Shown in pieces: positions 1-9,721 of a stretch of 64,000 bases of DNA (within the stretch, counting starts at the first letter, position 1; every line of letters begins with the position of its first letter). The notes below the pieces were generated by a model. It did no database searches. It worked only from the letters and a program-made list of their open reading frames with translations, and was not told the DNA's origin. Made by a program: the position numbers and the translations under genes. This DNA comes from Oecophyllibacter saccharovorans (GTDB lineage: Bacteria; Pseudomonadota; Alphaproteobacteria; Acetobacterales; Acetobacteraceae): contig NZ_CP038143.1 in NCBI RefSeq assembly GCF_006542375.1, forward strand, positions 1,860,001 through 1,924,000, read 5' to 3'.

Positions 1-60
1 GCAAGCACCGCGTTCCGTCCGTTCATGCTGAAATTCAAGTTCCAGGACGGGTCGCGCTGA
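1..60 (+). CDS. C-terminal end of an unidentified CDS
   Basis: The first 60 bases read as 19 codons followed by TGA, ending in FQDGSR. The alternating hydrophobic/charged pattern (FMLKFKFQ) could be the last beta strand of an outer-membrane barrel, but the fragment is too short to name. The gene begins left of the window and runs convergent to the efflux operon, with only 25 bp between the stops. Confidence 0.4.
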   Translation, partial: ASTAFRPFMLKFKFQDGSR

Positions 61-85
61 CTTCCAGAGTGCTCTGAGAGCAGCT

Positions 86-1654
86 TTACCCCTTGCCTTC
101 CTTAAGCGGATAGCGCCATTCCCATCCCCCTCCGAGGGCCTGGTAAAGTCGTGCAACGGAAGCAGCCACATCAGCATTGGCGCGAACAAGGGTCTCCTGA
201 GAGGCAAGCAGGGCGTTCTGCAGGGTCAGAACATTCAGGAAGTCTCCAGATCCTTCGGCATATTGGAGCTGGGCGATGCGAACAGCCTCCTTGTTGTCTT
301 TCACCGCCGTCTGCAGGCGTTCATACTGCCGCTGAGCCGTCGCGAAATCCGCCATGGCGTCTGCAACTTCCCGCCAGGCGCTCAGAACAACATTCTGAAA
401 CTGTAATCCGGCCTGCTGGGCCTGCTTCCGTCTGAGACGAAGCTGGCCGACCAGGCGTCCCCCCTGAAAGATGGGAAGACTGAGCGTGGGCCCGAACCCG
501 TACTGGCGTGAAGCCCAGGAGCCGAGGCCGCTGAAATGCAGGGCCTGGATGTCCATGCTCCCCGAGAGAGTAACACGCGGAAAGAACTCCGCAATCGCAA
601 CGCCGACATTGGCCGTGGCAGCGTGCAGTTGAGCGGCAGCCGCCCGGATGTCAGGTCGGCGCTCGACGAGCTGGGAAGGCAGGCCAACCGGAATGTCCGC
701 CGGCACTGTGGGGACTGGTCGGAGTTTGCCCAAACGGGCTTCCAGCGCACCCGGCTCCTGGCCGATCAGATAGCTGAGCGCGTTGAGAAGATGCGCTTCC
801 TGACGATGCAGAAGGGGCAGCCGTGCTTCAAAGGTGCTGAGCTGACCTGCGGCTTCTGCCACATCGCCGCGGGTTGCCGTGCCGGCTGCGAAGCGCAGAC
901 GGGTCAGGGCCACGCTTCGCCGCGCTGTGTCGATGTTGAGTTTGACGATTTGGGTTTCATTCTGGACGCTGCGCAGGGAGATATAATCAAGCGCTGCGCG
1001 TGCCATGAGAGAGACCAGAAGATCGCGGCGCTGATTGGCACTGACCTGCACACCGGCATCTGCCGATTCCACCTGGCGGCGCACATGGCCCCACAGGTCC
1101 ACCTCCCATGAAGCGCCCAACCCGTATTGCGGCAGATTGAAAGGGGGCGAACCTTTGGCGCCGTCCATCTTGGAAGGGCCGAACTGCGGCGAGCCATTGG
1201 CGATAGTGGCGGGAGCGTCAGGTACAGTGGTTCCGAGCAGCCCGAGAACGCCGTTGGGGCTGCCGCGTTCGCGCATGTAGGAGGCATTGCCGGAAATGGC
1301 CGGAAACTGGATCGCGCCCGCAATGCGGCGCTCTGCCTGACTCTGGGCGAACCGGGCGCTTGCGATCCGCAGATCGAGGTTGCCGGCTGCCACCTGTTTC
1401 TCGAGCTCGGTCAGCAGGGGATCGTGATAGAGACGCCACCATTCTGGCCTGACCGTGCCATCGGTGACGTGTTTGGCGGCCGGTGGAACATTTTCATGAA
1501 AGACCTTCGGGACTTTCGCTTTGGGGGGATGAAAATCCGGCCCGACCGCACATCCGGCCAAGACGAAAGCCAGTACCATTATGCGCGGAAACGTCCGCAG
1601 GACAGAGACAATATACCGTAAAGATATCACGGCATGAGGGCCTGTATCTGGCAT
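86..1654 (-). CDS. RND/MFS efflux outer-membrane lipoprotein, NodT (TolC-like) family
   Basis: About 522 residues. It should form the trimeric outer-membrane channel of a tripartite drug-efflux pump. I chose the ATG at 1654 because it gives a short basic N-terminus, a hydrophobic stretch and a lipobox (LAGC, Cys35) followed by AVGPDF, the usual start of mature NodT-type lipoproteins. The frame stays open to 1834, but that would overlap the upstream adaptor gene. Family hallmarks are WEVDLWG near residue 183 and ERRPDIRAA at about 331-339, one in each of two outer-membrane efflux protein (OEP) repeats. It is last in an operon with the HlyD adaptor and the MFS pump. Substrate unknown. Confidence 0.9.
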   Translation of the reverse strand: MPDTGPHAVISLRYIVSVLRTFPRIMVLAFVLAGCAVGPDFHPPKAKVPKVFHENVPPAAKHVTDGTVRPEWWRLYHDPLLTELEKQVAAGNLDLRIASARFAQSQAERRIAGAIQFPAISGNASYMRERGSPNGVLGLLGTTVPDAPATIANGSPQFGPSKMDGAKGSPPFNLPQYGLGASWEVDLWGHVRRQVESADAGVQVSANQRRDLLVSLMARAALDYISLRSVQNETQIVKLNIDTARRSVALTRLRFAAGTATRGDVAEAAGQLSTFEARLPLLHRQEAHLLNALSYLIGQEPGALEARLGKLRPVPTVPADIPVGLPSQLVERRPDIRAAAAQLHAATANVGVAIAEFFPRVTLSGSMDIQALHFSGLGSWASRQYGFGPTLSLPIFQGGRLVGQLRLRRKQAQQAGLQFQNVVLSAWREVADAMADFATAQRQYERLQTAVKDNKEAVRIAQLQYAEGSGDFLNVLTLQNALLASQETLVRANADVAASVARLYQALGGGWEWRYPLKEGKG

Positions 1655-1745
1655 TCCCGGAAGCTGTTTTCCCGGAAAAGGCTTTCGACTGATGCGGCGC
1701 CACGCTAGGCTTTCTGACCAGACGCGGGGCGCGGGAGCGCTAAAC

Positions 1746-2834
1746 TCAATTCCAGCCATAACGCGTATCTTCAGCATGAGAGCCTTCAGGACGGCTCGAG
1801 GTATCAATGCGCACTTCCGCTGACATGCCGACACGCACGCGCTTTGTCAGAGGCTGTCCGGCATCGAAGACGAGCTTGACCGGCAGACGCTGGACAACCT
1901 TTGTGAAATTCCCGGTCGCATTGTCAGGTTGAATGGGCGCGAAGGCGACGCCTGTGGCGGGTGGGATTGAATCCACATGCGCATGAAGCGGATGGTCCGG
2001 AAAAGTGTCGATCCAGATGAGCGCTTTCTGCCCTGGCAGGACATGCGTGAGCTGGGTTTCCTGAAAATTGGCCAGAACGTAGGCTTCCTGAACCGGGACG
2101 ACAGCCATCAGGGCTGTGCCACGCATGACGTAAGCGCCCACACGCACGCCACGCGCCCCGACGACGCCGGAAAAAGGTGCCGGAATCGTGCAGTAGGACA
2201 GGTCAAGCTCAGCCTGTTTTTCTTCACCTTCCGTGCGCATGAGAACACTGCGTGCCCGTGCCAGCTGGGCAGTGATGATCCCCATCTCACGCTCAGCTGC
2301 CTTGACAGAGGCCTGATCCCGCACAAGCGTGGCCTGGGCGGTGCGCCGCTGGGTGGCGGCACTTTGCTGCTGCTCGGTCGTGGCTGCGCCGCCGATTGAA
2401 AGGGTCTGATAACGGCGCGAGTTCTGTTGGGCGAAGGTCAGGGCGGCTTCATCGGCCTGAACATTCGCCTGCGTTCCTGCGATGACAGCTTTCTGCCGTT
2501 CCAGGGCTGCCAGCAGATTGTCCACATCCGCCCGTGCCGCGCCTGTCTTGCCCTGGGCGACCATAAGGCTTGCACGGTAGTCATCATCTTCAATATGGGC
2601 GAGTTCCTCGCCTTTCCGAACGCGTTCGTTGTCCTGGGCAATGACGCGATCAATCCTCCCCGCCACTTTCGGCGCGACCAGTGTGAAATCCGCTGTCACA
2701 TAGGCATCGTTGGTTTCAACGCTGCTGGCAGGACCGAAGAGACCATCTCCGAGAATGAGGCGGTCAGCCCCCCAGGCGACGACCCCCAGAACAGTTGCGG
2801 TCGCGAGGACCGACAGAAGGCGGCTGCGGCTCAT
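1746..2834 (-). CDS. HlyD/EmrA-family membrane-fusion (periplasmic adaptor) protein
   Basis: 362 residues. The protein links an inner-membrane MFS pump to an outer-membrane channel. One N-terminal transmembrane anchor lies at residues 5-25, then a lipoyl-like half-motif (VAGRIDRV) near residue 57, a long Ala/Gln-rich coiled-coil hairpin at about 90-205, the second lipoyl half (IPAPFSGVVGARGV) near 220, and a beta-barrel domain. The start overlaps the pump stop by 4 bp (translational coupling), and the channel gene follows after about 90 bp. The arrangement matches EmrAB-TolC systems. The family is clear; the exported compound is not. Confidence 0.92.
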   Translation of the reverse strand: MSRSRLLSVLATATVLGVVAWGADRLILGDGLFGPASSVETNDAYVTADFTLVAPKVAGRIDRVIAQDNERVRKGEELAHIEDDDYRASLMVAQGKTGAARADVDNLLAALERQKAVIAGTQANVQADEAALTFAQQNSRRYQTLSIGGAATTEQQQSAATQRRTAQATLVRDQASVKAAEREMGIITAQLARARSVLMRTEGEEKQAELDLSYCTIPAPFSGVVGARGVRVGAYVMRGTALMAVVPVQEAYVLANFQETQLTHVLPGQKALIWIDTFPDHPLHAHVDSIPPATGVAFAPIQPDNATGNFTKVVQRLPVKLVFDAGQPLTKRVRVGMSAEVRIDTSSRPEGSHAEDTRYGWN

Positions 2835-4627
2835 AGGGACGTTTTCCTGATTTTTCTGAAGGGAAGATTTTTCAGCACCCTGTCGGCAAGGGCCATGCGC
2901 GCAAGCACGCCAACCGGGCGGGCCCCTGCAGGCGGCTGGAAAACGCCAGTGACCTGCTCGGGTGGACTGGAAGGCTTGCGGGCGCTCTGGTCAGGCCTGG
3001 GCGCACTCGGCGGATACACCCGCAGGGGCAGAAAGAGATTGAGCGCGAACATGGCAGCACAGATGCCAATCATGGTTACGTAAATATCGGCGCAGGTCAG
3101 GATGATGGCCTGCGTGCGGATGTCATCATGAAACAGTACGGTCGATGTATGCTTCAGGACGGCCGGATCCGGCAGGAGAGGGGCCAGCACACGCCGTGCC
3201 CCGTCATTGAGGCTCTGCAGGAGAAAGCGCTGCCCCCCATGATGATCAAGCAGCATGGTGGAGTGGTACTGTTCGCGCCGGCGCAGCAGGGCACTGAGAA
3301 GGGCCGTCGCAATGGCAGCCGCAAATCCTTTGGTCATGTTGAACATGCCGGAAATGAACGGGCCGTCCGTAGGCTGCAGGCTCAGGGTGGCCAGCATGAG
3401 AATGGGAATGACAATCATCGGCTGGCTGAAGGTCTGCAGCGCCATGGTGGGATCGAAGTTGTCCCGTACCCAGTCGAAATCGATCCAGGTGCCCAGAAAA
3501 TAGGAAAGCGCCTGCAGGCCCAGGCCCAACAGAAGCACATGGCGGCAGTCAACGCGGCGCAAATTGCAGAGAGCTGCAACCAGCGGAAGAGTGATCAGTT
3601 GCGGCAAAGCCAGCCTCAGGGCCAGAGGCGTGATCTGGATGGGGCGGTAATGATGAACATCTGTCAGGAAGACTTCCGGAACCTGCAGCGTGGCGACATC
3701 AAGGATCAGGACGCCGGTCAGGGTCAGCAAGGAATCGGATACGTTGCGTGAACTGAGAAGCTGGATGCGGAAAAACGGAAGGGGGTGATGCCATTCATTG
3801 AGCAGGAAGGCGATGAAAAGCACGCTTCCCCCTAAAAGCAGATGTGTGATGAGGGGGGAACGAAACCAGTCCAGCCGGTCTCCCTCCACCAGTCCGATAA
3901 CCAGGAAGCAGATTGCGGGCAGTCCTGTGAGCATGCCGACCCAGTCGAACTGACGGAATCGTTCCAGGCGCAGAGGATCCTGGGGCAGCCCCCATCCGAT
4001 GGCGATCATCGAAAGCACACAGAGCGGGATGATTTCCCAGAACAGCCAGTACCAGCCGGCATATTCGAAAATCACTCCGGTCAGGGGAATCCCGAGATTG
4101 GGACCGAAAGTGGAGGTGAGCGCATAAGCGCCCAGACCGTAGATTTTGATGTTGGGGGGCAGATAACGCAAAGCCACCGTCATGAGCAGGGGCGGCAGCG
4201 AGCCGCAGGCAATGCCCTGGATGCAGCGTGTCAGATAAAGCGTGCCCAGTGTCGGGCAGAAAGGCAGCCACAGGGCACTCAGGGCGGCAAGGGCAATCAT
4301 GGCCAGGGACAGGCGACGTATGGAAAACGTCACGGCAAACCAGGGGGCAAAGGCCATGGCCGCGATATTGAAAGCTTCAAAAAGCGCCGTCAGCCAGGTT
4401 GCCTCGTCATGGCCCAGATGAAGGGCGCCTCCGAGATCAGCCAATCCTCCTTCAGTTACATGTTCATTGAAGCCGGCAAGAAGGACGGCCAGCAGCACCC
4501 CACAGAGCCCGACAGCAAGACGGAGACTGAAAAGAGGCGAAGCGGGTGGCAGCGTGGGGCCAGGACCCCGGTTTTTCTCAGAACCCGAGGACAGGCCTTG
4601 TAAGGGAGAAATGGGCTTGGTGCGCAT
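2831..4627 (-). CDS. DHA2-type MFS multidrug transporter (EmrB-like)
   Basis: 598 residues, about 14 predicted membrane segments, larger than a 12-TM MFS protein and typical of drug:H+ antiporter family 2. After a Pro/Ser-rich cytoplasmic N-terminus, the first TM (about residues 35-55) leads into a loop with HDEATWL, then the second helix pair. The region CIQGIACGSLPPLLMT resembles the helix-5 motif C of antiporters. A long hydrophilic tail, rich in Pro and Arg, ends the protein. It heads the pump-adaptor-channel operon and overlaps the adaptor gene by 4 bp. No regulator gene is adjacent in this window. Confidence 0.9.
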   Translation of the reverse strand: MRTKPISPLQGLSSGSEKNRGPGPTLPPASPLFSLRLAVGLCGVLLAVLLAGFNEHVTEGGLADLGGALHLGHDEATWLTALFEAFNIAAMAFAPWFAVTFSIRRLSLAMIALAALSALWLPFCPTLGTLYLTRCIQGIACGSLPPLLMTVALRYLPPNIKIYGLGAYALTSTFGPNLGIPLTGVIFEYAGWYWLFWEIIPLCVLSMIAIGWGLPQDPLRLERFRQFDWVGMLTGLPAICFLVIGLVEGDRLDWFRSPLITHLLLGGSVLFIAFLLNEWHHPLPFFRIQLLSSRNVSDSLLTLTGVLILDVATLQVPEVFLTDVHHYRPIQITPLALRLALPQLITLPLVAALCNLRRVDCRHVLLLGLGLQALSYFLGTWIDFDWVRDNFDPTMALQTFSQPMIVIPILMLATLSLQPTDGPFISGMFNMTKGFAAAIATALLSALLRRREQYHSTMLLDHHGGQRFLLQSLNDGARRVLAPLLPDPAVLKHTSTVLFHDDIRTQAIILTCADIYVTMIGICAAMFALNLFLPLRVYPPSAPRPDQSARKPSSPPEQVTGVFQPPAGARPVGVLARMALADRVLKNLPFRKIRKTSL

Positions 4628-4765
4628 GGACGGGATGTCCTGGTGACTTCTGGCAACTGCCAGGTGCGAAAGCTCCTGCCGGTTCTGCTCTCCGGTGCCT
4701 GGAAAGAAGACAGGTAAAGTATTCGGTCAGGGACACGAGCAGGGCAGAAGCGGGGCTAGCAGGGC

Positions 4766-5833
4766 TTAAGAATTGGTAAGAACGATTTTCCCGATCGCCT
4801 TGCCGCTTTCGAGTATTTCCTGGGCCTGCCTGAGGTTTTCGGCAGTGACGCCTTCCATGTGAAGATGGTCGGTGGGTTTGAGCTCGTGGTTGTCGAGCAT
4901 CTCTGAAACGCGGTTCAGAATCCGGCCCTGGTCACGCATGTCAGCTGTGTGAAACAGCGGCCGGGTGAACATGAACTCCCAGTGAATGCCGACACTTTTG
5001 CGCTTGAAAGGCACGACGTTGAGCGTGGCCGGGTCGTCGATCAGAACGAGGCTGCCTTCAGGGGCGATCAGTTCGGCAATGGCCGCCAGATGCTTGTCCG
5101 TCTGATTGGTGGAATACACGTAACGCGGCGCTGGGACGGACAGGCAGGAAAGCTGGTCAACGAGAGATGCATGATGGTCGATGACATGCTGCGCCCCCAT
5201 GCGGGTTGCCCACTGAGCGGTTTCAGGCCTGGAAGCGGTGGCAATGACGGTAAGATCGGTAAGTGCGCGCGCCAGCTGAATGATGATTGATCCAACGCCC
5301 CCGGCGCCGCCGATAACCAGCAAGGCTTCCGGGTGCTCGGAAGGCTGCGGGGTTGAAGCACCAGAGGACTTCGGCACTATCTTCAACCGGTCGAAAAGTC
5401 CTTCCCATGCCGTGAGCGCTGTAAGCGGAATGGAGGCGGCCTGCGCCCAGGTGAGGGATTTCGGCTTGTGGCCGGTGATGCGTTCATCCACCAGTGTATA
5501 ATCGGCATATGTACCGGGGCGGCTGATATCGCCGGCAAAATAGACTTCGTCACCGGGGCGGAAAAGGCTGGTTTCTGATCCTGCTTTCACGACAATGCCT
5601 GCCGCGTCCCAACCAGGAATGCGCGTCTGGCCTTCGGGCGGCATGGCATTGGCGCGCACTTTCGTATCGGCAGGATTGACGGAAATGGCCTTGATCTGCA
5701 CCAGCAGGTCATGCGGGCCGGGTTCCGGTACAGATGTTTCAAAATCAATGAGGGAATCAGGTGCAGAAATCGGCCCTGCTTTCCTGAAGCCGACGGCATG
5801 CATGGTTTTGGGGATTTGGGTGCTCTCTGGCAT
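4766..5833 (-). CDS. Zinc-type alcohol dehydrogenase / quinone oxidoreductase family protein
   Basis: 355 residues from the ATG at 5833; a GTG at 5848 in the same frame also has a purine-rich site, so the start is uncertain by five codons. It is a medium-chain reductase: GroES-like N-terminal half (SVNPADTKVRA, PGWDAAGIV) and a Rossmann fold with VIGGAGGVGSI. The structural-zinc cysteines of classical alcohol dehydrogenases are absent, which fits the zinc-independent ZADH/QOR branch that reduces quinones or enones with NAD(P)H. It is monocistronic, about 140 bp upstream of the pump operon on the same strand. Physiological substrate unknown. Confidence 0.88.
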   Translation of the reverse strand: MPESTQIPKTMHAVGFRKAGPISAPDSLIDFETSVPEPGPHDLLVQIKAISVNPADTKVRANAMPPEGQTRIPGWDAAGIVVKAGSETSLFRPGDEVYFAGDISRPGTYADYTLVDERITGHKPKSLTWAQAASIPLTALTAWEGLFDRLKIVPKSSGASTPQPSEHPEALLVIGGAGGVGSIIIQLARALTDLTVIATASRPETAQWATRMGAQHVIDHHASLVDQLSCLSVPAPRYVYSTNQTDKHLAAIAELIAPEGSLVLIDDPATLNVVPFKRKSVGIHWEFMFTRPLFHTADMRDQGRILNRVSEMLDNHELKPTDHLHMEGVTAENLRQAQEILESGKAIGKIVLTNS

Positions 5834-5848
5834 GGCGTTCTCTTTCAC

Positions 5849-6480
5849 ATTTCCTCAATGGGCTTTCTGCAACGACAGCTGGTGGCAGAAAGACAAAGTG
5901 ATTGAGAAGATTTCCCCTCAATCGCCAGGATGATTAGAGAACGTTAAAATCAGTCTGCAATTACGCACATTATGGTCAGAGAGGACCCTGTTTGTGGGTT
6001 GGGTACAAAAACGATACCTGAAAAAACCTTGGGAAAAGGCCATTTCTGCAAATCAACTCTGAGAAGTTATTTTGAAAACCCAGGTTGAATTTTATTATTC
6101 CTGCTTTTCTGAAAGTCCCTCGAAGCCTGTAAACACCTGAGCAGGGAGGCAGAGGTTTTCAAAAGCCTCTTATGATCAGCGGTGCCATTTTGATTCTGCT
6201 TTGCCACAGGCAGTAAAATGGTTGTGAAGATTAAAAAATATCCATTTTCTGAAAGGTGTGTGAAACCGGAATTTTCTGTTCAGCCGGATAATATTAAGGG
6301 CGGCAGACAAGGAAGAAAGAGGGATTTGGCAGCGGATAACACTATTACCCTGTCCTGATTGCATGTGAGCAATGCGCTGGTATCAGATAGACAGAAGGTT
6401 ACTGATGGCTAACCTTTCGCAGGGTTCTGGTACGGATACTTGAGCCCGGAAGATTCTTCTATTTCAGAGGCCTCAGTCCC
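5849..6480. other. AT-rich intergenic region between the divergent dehydrogenase and lldD
   Basis: About 630 bp, clearly lower in G+C than the flanking genes. Only short frames exist (longest about 62 codons, on the minus strand), with no family resemblance and no convincing ribosome-binding site. It must contain the promoters of both divergent genes. An inverted repeat at 6358-6373 is listed separately. No RNA gene seen. Confidence 0.5.
6358..6373. promoter_or_regulatory. Small inverted repeat upstream of lldD, possible operator
   Basis: ATTGC-N6-GCAAT, perfect 5 bp arms, about 107 bp before the lldD start. It could bind a dimeric regulator of lactate oxidation; no adjacent regulator gene supports this, and a 5 bp repeat can occur by chance. 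Confidence 0.2.
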
Positions 6481-7626
6481 ATGATTATTTCATCAGCCAG
6501 AGATTACCGTGAAGCCGCCCGGCGCAGGCTTCCTCCTTTCCTGTTCCATTACATTGATGGCGGAGCAGGGGATGAGGAAACCATGCGCCATAACCAGACA
6601 GACCTTCGGAATCTGGCCCTGCGCCAGAGGGTATTGCAGGGGGTGGGCGACATTGATCTGTCGGTTTCTCTGCTTGACCAGACTTTTTCGATGCCGATCG
6701 GGCTGGGACCGGTCGGGCTGGCCGGCATGTATGCACGGCGCGGTGAAGTCCAGGCAGCCCGCGCTGCGGAAGGACAGGGCGTGCCGTTCACCCTTTCATC
6801 CGTCTCGGTGTGTCCCATTGAGGAAGTGCAGCGCGCCTGCCCAAAGCCGATCTGGTTTCAGCTCTACGTGCTGCGTGACCGTGCCTTCATGAAGAATGTT
6901 CTGGAACGCGCCTGGGCTGTGGGTATCCGCACCCTGATCTTCACGGTGGATATGCCCCTGCCGGGCTCGCGCTACCGTGATGCCCATTCCGGCATGTCAG
7001 GCCCCTACGCGCCGATCCGCCGCATTGCCCAGGCCATGGTTCATCCGCGCTGGGCGCTGGATGTGGGTATTTTCGGCCGTCCCCATGATCTTGGGAACGT
7101 CTCGACATATTTCGGCAAGAAAACGAAGCTTGAAGACTATGTCGGCTGGCTGGCCAAAAACTTCGATCCTTCCATCTCCTGGAAAGACCTGCAGTGGATC
7201 CGCGATTTCTGGAAAGGTTCCATGGTGATCAAGGGCATCCTGGACCCGGATGATGCCCGTGATGCCGTGCGCTTCGGGGCTGACGGAATCGTTGTCTCCA
7301 ACCACGGCGGGCGCCAGCTGGACGGCGCCCTCTCAACCGCCAAGGCGCTGCCGGTCATCGCCGATGCGGTCAAGGGAGAGCTGGCCATCCTGGTGGATTC
7401 TGGCATTCGCACCGGGCTGGATGTGGTACGCGTTCTGGCGGCCGGTGCGGACATGGCCCTGCTGGGCCGGGCCTGGGTCTATGCGCTGGGGGCTGCAGGC
7501 GGCAAGGGGGTTACCCATCTGCTGGAGCTCATGCGGCGTGAAATGGAAGTCACGATGACCCTGATCGGGGTGTCCAACATCGCCTCCATCACACCTGCCT
7601 GTCTGGCCCGTCTGGACAAGGAATAA
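6481..7626 (+). CDS. lldD: FMN-dependent L-lactate dehydrogenase / alpha-hydroxy-acid dehydrogenase
   Basis: 381 residues, full length. It oxidises L-lactate to pyruvate and passes electrons to the respiratory chain from the inner face of the membrane. Family residues are in place: Tyr24 in [10 protein letters not shown], Tyr129 in QLYV, Lys251 (FMN), catalytic His275 and Arg278 in SNHGGRQLD, and the FMN-phosphate loop [10 protein letters not shown] followed by LLGRA. It is a single gene behind a long AT-rich promoter region, with an inverted repeat after the stop. Lactate is a major substrate for acetic acid bacteria; a related 2-hydroxy-acid substrate cannot be excluded. Confidence 0.93.
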   Translation: MIISSARDYREAARRRLPPFLFHYIDGGAGDEETMRHNQTDLRNLALRQRVLQGVGDIDLSVSLLDQTFSMPIGLGPVGLAGMYARRGEVQAARAAEGQGVPFTLSSVSVCPIEEVQRACPKPIWFQLYVLRDRAFMKNVLERAWAVGIRTLIFTVDMPLPGSRYRDAHSGMSGPYAPIRRIAQAMVHPRWALDVGIFGRPHDLGNVSTYFGKKTKLEDYVGWLAKNFDPSISWKDLQWIRDFWKGSMVIKGILDPDDARDAVRFGADGIVVSNHGGRQLDGALSTAKALPVIADAVKGELAILVDSGIRTGLDVVRVLAAGADMALLGRAWVYALGAAGGKGVTHLLELMRREMEVTMTLIGVSNIASITPACLARLDKE

Positions 7627-7639
7627 GCTGCCCTTCCGC

Positions 7640-7669
7640 GGCCCGGACGTTTTCAGTCATGTCCGGGCC
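7640..7669 (+). terminator. Hairpin after lldD
   Basis: GGCCCGGAC and GTCCGGGCC form a perfect 9 bp stem around a 12-base loop, 13 bp after the lldD stop. There is no T-run, so it may stall or protect the transcript end rather than act as a classical intrinsic terminator. Confidence 0.5.
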
Positions 7670-7743
7670 GACGAGATGGCCTTCATGCCCTTGGGTGGCT
7701 GATCGGCAGAAGAATCCAGAAAATGTTCTAAGATATCTCCGTA

Positions 7744-8733
7744 ATGACGGAACGTTTTCTCATTCTTCTCAACCCCCGAGCCGGCAGGCGGCGCAGAGAC
7801 CGGTTGGAACGGTTCCTGGCTGCCCTTCGCCAGACCGGAGCTTCAGTTGAACTCCGGATGACGGAACATGCCGGTCATGCAACGACTCTGACATATCGGG
7901 CGCTTTGCTCCGGGAAATACGGTTGTATCGTAGCTGCCGGGGGTGACGGCACTGTGGCAGAAGTTGCACGGGGATTTGTCCTGGCTGGCACGCATACGCC
8001 GACCCGGAAAATCCGGTTGGGGATTTGGCCCCTGGGCACGGCGAATGTCTTTGCGCGTGAACTGCACGTGCCTTTTGCGCCTCAAGCCAATGCCCGGCTT
8101 CTGATTTCAGGACAGCGTGTGAACGTCTGGCCGGGGCTGATACAGTACTGCCAGGAAACAGGCAGCTGGAAAGCGGCCCCTCACTCTCCGCCGGAACAGA
8201 CCGAAATATTCCTCCAGATGGTCGGCGCAGGTTTTGATGCTCATTGTGTGCACAATGTTTCCACTGTCCTGAAAGCGCGTTGGGGGGCGTTGGCTTATCT
8301 CATCTCAGCCGGCTCCAGCTGGAAGCAGTTCTCTTTTCGCCCCTTTGAAGTGGTTTGCGATGGCCAGTCCTACAGAGCCACTTCCGCGATCGTCACCAAA
8401 GGTGGTCTTTATGGCGGCCCGTTTCGTCTGGTGACTGGGCAGGCCCCGCAGAGCAGGAAGTTTACCGTGCTTCTGCTGCAGGGCGAGCGCTGGGATATAT
8501 TACGTCTGGTTTTCAGCCTTCTGCGGGGTGATGGGGGCCCTGCAGGAGTGGAGAAAATCCTGGCTGAGGAAATTGTTTTTCCTCAACCGGGCGTTCCGCT
8601 TCAAAGTGATGGAGACAGCCGGAACTTTACCCCCTGCCGGATCACGAATACGCCTTCTGCCTTGTCTGTGGCTGCACCTGAAGCCCGGCCGCGCAGACGG
8701 CGGGACGCAAAGCCTCATTTGCAGCAGAGCTGA
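7744..8733 (+). CDS. Diacylglycerol kinase family lipid kinase (YegS/DagK-like)
   Basis: 329 residues. These kinases phosphorylate a lipid alcohol such as diacylglycerol with ATP at the inner membrane. Markers are LLNPRAG at 8-14, the nucleotide-binding GGDGT at 66-70, and PLGTANVFARE at about 96-106, all in the conserved order of the DAGK catalytic domain. A second beta domain follows (VTKGGLYGGPF). The Arg-rich C-terminal 30 codons overlap the 3' end of the convergent amidohydrolase gene by 92 bp. Lipid substrate not determinable from sequence. Confidence 0.88.
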   Translation: MTERFLILLNPRAGRRRRDRLERFLAALRQTGASVELRMTEHAGHATTLTYRALCSGKYGCIVAAGGDGTVAEVARGFVLAGTHTPTRKIRLGIWPLGTANVFARELHVPFAPQANARLLISGQRVNVWPGLIQYCQETGSWKAAPHSPPEQTEIFLQMVGAGFDAHCVHNVSTVLKARWGALAYLISAGSSWKQFSFRPFEVVCDGQSYRATSAIVTKGGLYGGPFRLVTGQAPQSRKFTVLLLQGERWDILRLVFSLLRGDGGPAGVEKILAEEIVFPQPGVPLQSDGDSRNFTPCRITNTPSALSVAAPEARPRRRRDAKPHLQQS

Positions 8734-9682
8734 GCGTCCATTGGCCTATCTGGGCCAGGAGGGTGGTAAGAGTTTCTTTCAGGGCGCTGTAGCGGGAACT
8801 CGGTGCCAGCGTGGTTGGGTTGAGATAAAGCTTGCGGCTGATTTCGATCTGCAGCGCATGGCGCCCCTGATCCGGCTGGCCATAAGCGCGGGTGATGTAG
8901 CCGCCGGAGTAAGGGCGGTTGCGGCGGACGCGATATCCGGCCTGCTGAAAGAAAGCTTCCACCTTGTCAGCCAATTCGGGCGCGCAGCTCTGGCCGAAAG
9001 CATCGCCAAGGATAATGTCAGCGTCTGCATATTGGGGAGAAGGAGGCATTGAGTGCATATCCAGCAGCACTGACAGGCCGAAAATTTCTGTTATTTCCTG
9101 CTGCAGGGCTTGGAGCGCCTGATGATAGGGGTGCCAGTAATGGTTCAGCCGATGAAAAGCGTCGTCCGGTTCGAGGCAGTGGCGGTAGATCGGGCGACCG
9201 ACCTGCACGCAGCGAGGCACCACACCGAAACCTGCGGCAACACGCTCGCTCCATGTCAGCGCCTCAGCAACGAAGTCGGGATCAAGAGAGGGACGGAACA
9301 TGTTGGGGTCCAGCTCACGCCAGTTACGGTTCGGGTCGCAATAGCTGCGGGGAAAACGCGCATGCAGCAGGCTCATCCCATAGCCGGGAAGCTCGGCGAC
9401 CAGGTCATCGACAAACCGGTCTTCCATATGCTGCAGCGCGTAAAGAGGCAGTTGAGCCGTGCTCAGAAAGCTGCTGAGGTAATCACGCCCCGAATGAGGG
9501 GATGACAGAAGACACGGTGACAGATGGGCGGAATTTCCTTTCTGCCCTCCCAGAATATCTGGGTATGCTTTGAGAAAATGATCAAAGCGCCGCGTATCCT
9601 GGGGCCAGTTTTGCAGCCCAGTGGGGAAATGTTCGGAAAAAGGAGGGGCGGTGGATTTTTTCACCGGGATGACTTGCCACAT
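8642..9682 (-). CDS. N-formylglutamate amidohydrolase family protein
   Basis: 346 residues. The family hydrolyses N-formylglutamate to formate and glutamate at the end of histidine degradation. Visible are SSPHSGRDY (residues 60-68, metal-binding histidine), a central LLDMHSMPP, and RPYSGGYITRAYG near 255-270, where FGase proteins bind substrate. Other hut genes are absent nearby, so a role in another formyl- or acyl-amino-acid hydrolysis is possible. No strong ribosome-binding site precedes the ATG at 9682. The last 30 codons overlap the lipid kinase gene tail to tail. Confidence 0.87.
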   Translation of the reverse strand: MWQVIPVKKSTAPPFSEHFPTGLQNWPQDTRRFDHFLKAYPDILGGQKGNSAHLSPCLLSSPHSGRDYLSSFLSTAQLPLYALQHMEDRFVDDLVAELPGYGMSLLHARFPRSYCDPNRNWRELDPNMFRPSLDPDFVAEALTWSERVAAGFGVVPRCVQVGRPIYRHCLEPDDAFHRLNHYWHPYHQALQALQQEITEIFGLSVLLDMHSMPPSPQYADADIILGDAFGQSCAPELADKVEAFFQQAGYRVRRNRPYSGGYITRAYGQPDQGRHALQIEISRKLYLNPTTLAPSSRYSALKETLTTLLAQIGQWTLSSAANEALRPAVCAAGLQVQPQTRQKAYS

Positions 9683-9721
9683 CTTTCGCGCTCGGGTAAA
9701 TAATCTTCCACCAGATGGCAG

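Noticed and set aside
6176-6364. Minus-strand frame of 62 codons in the spacer before lldD
   Set aside because: AT-rich, no ribosome-binding site, no recognisable protein features.
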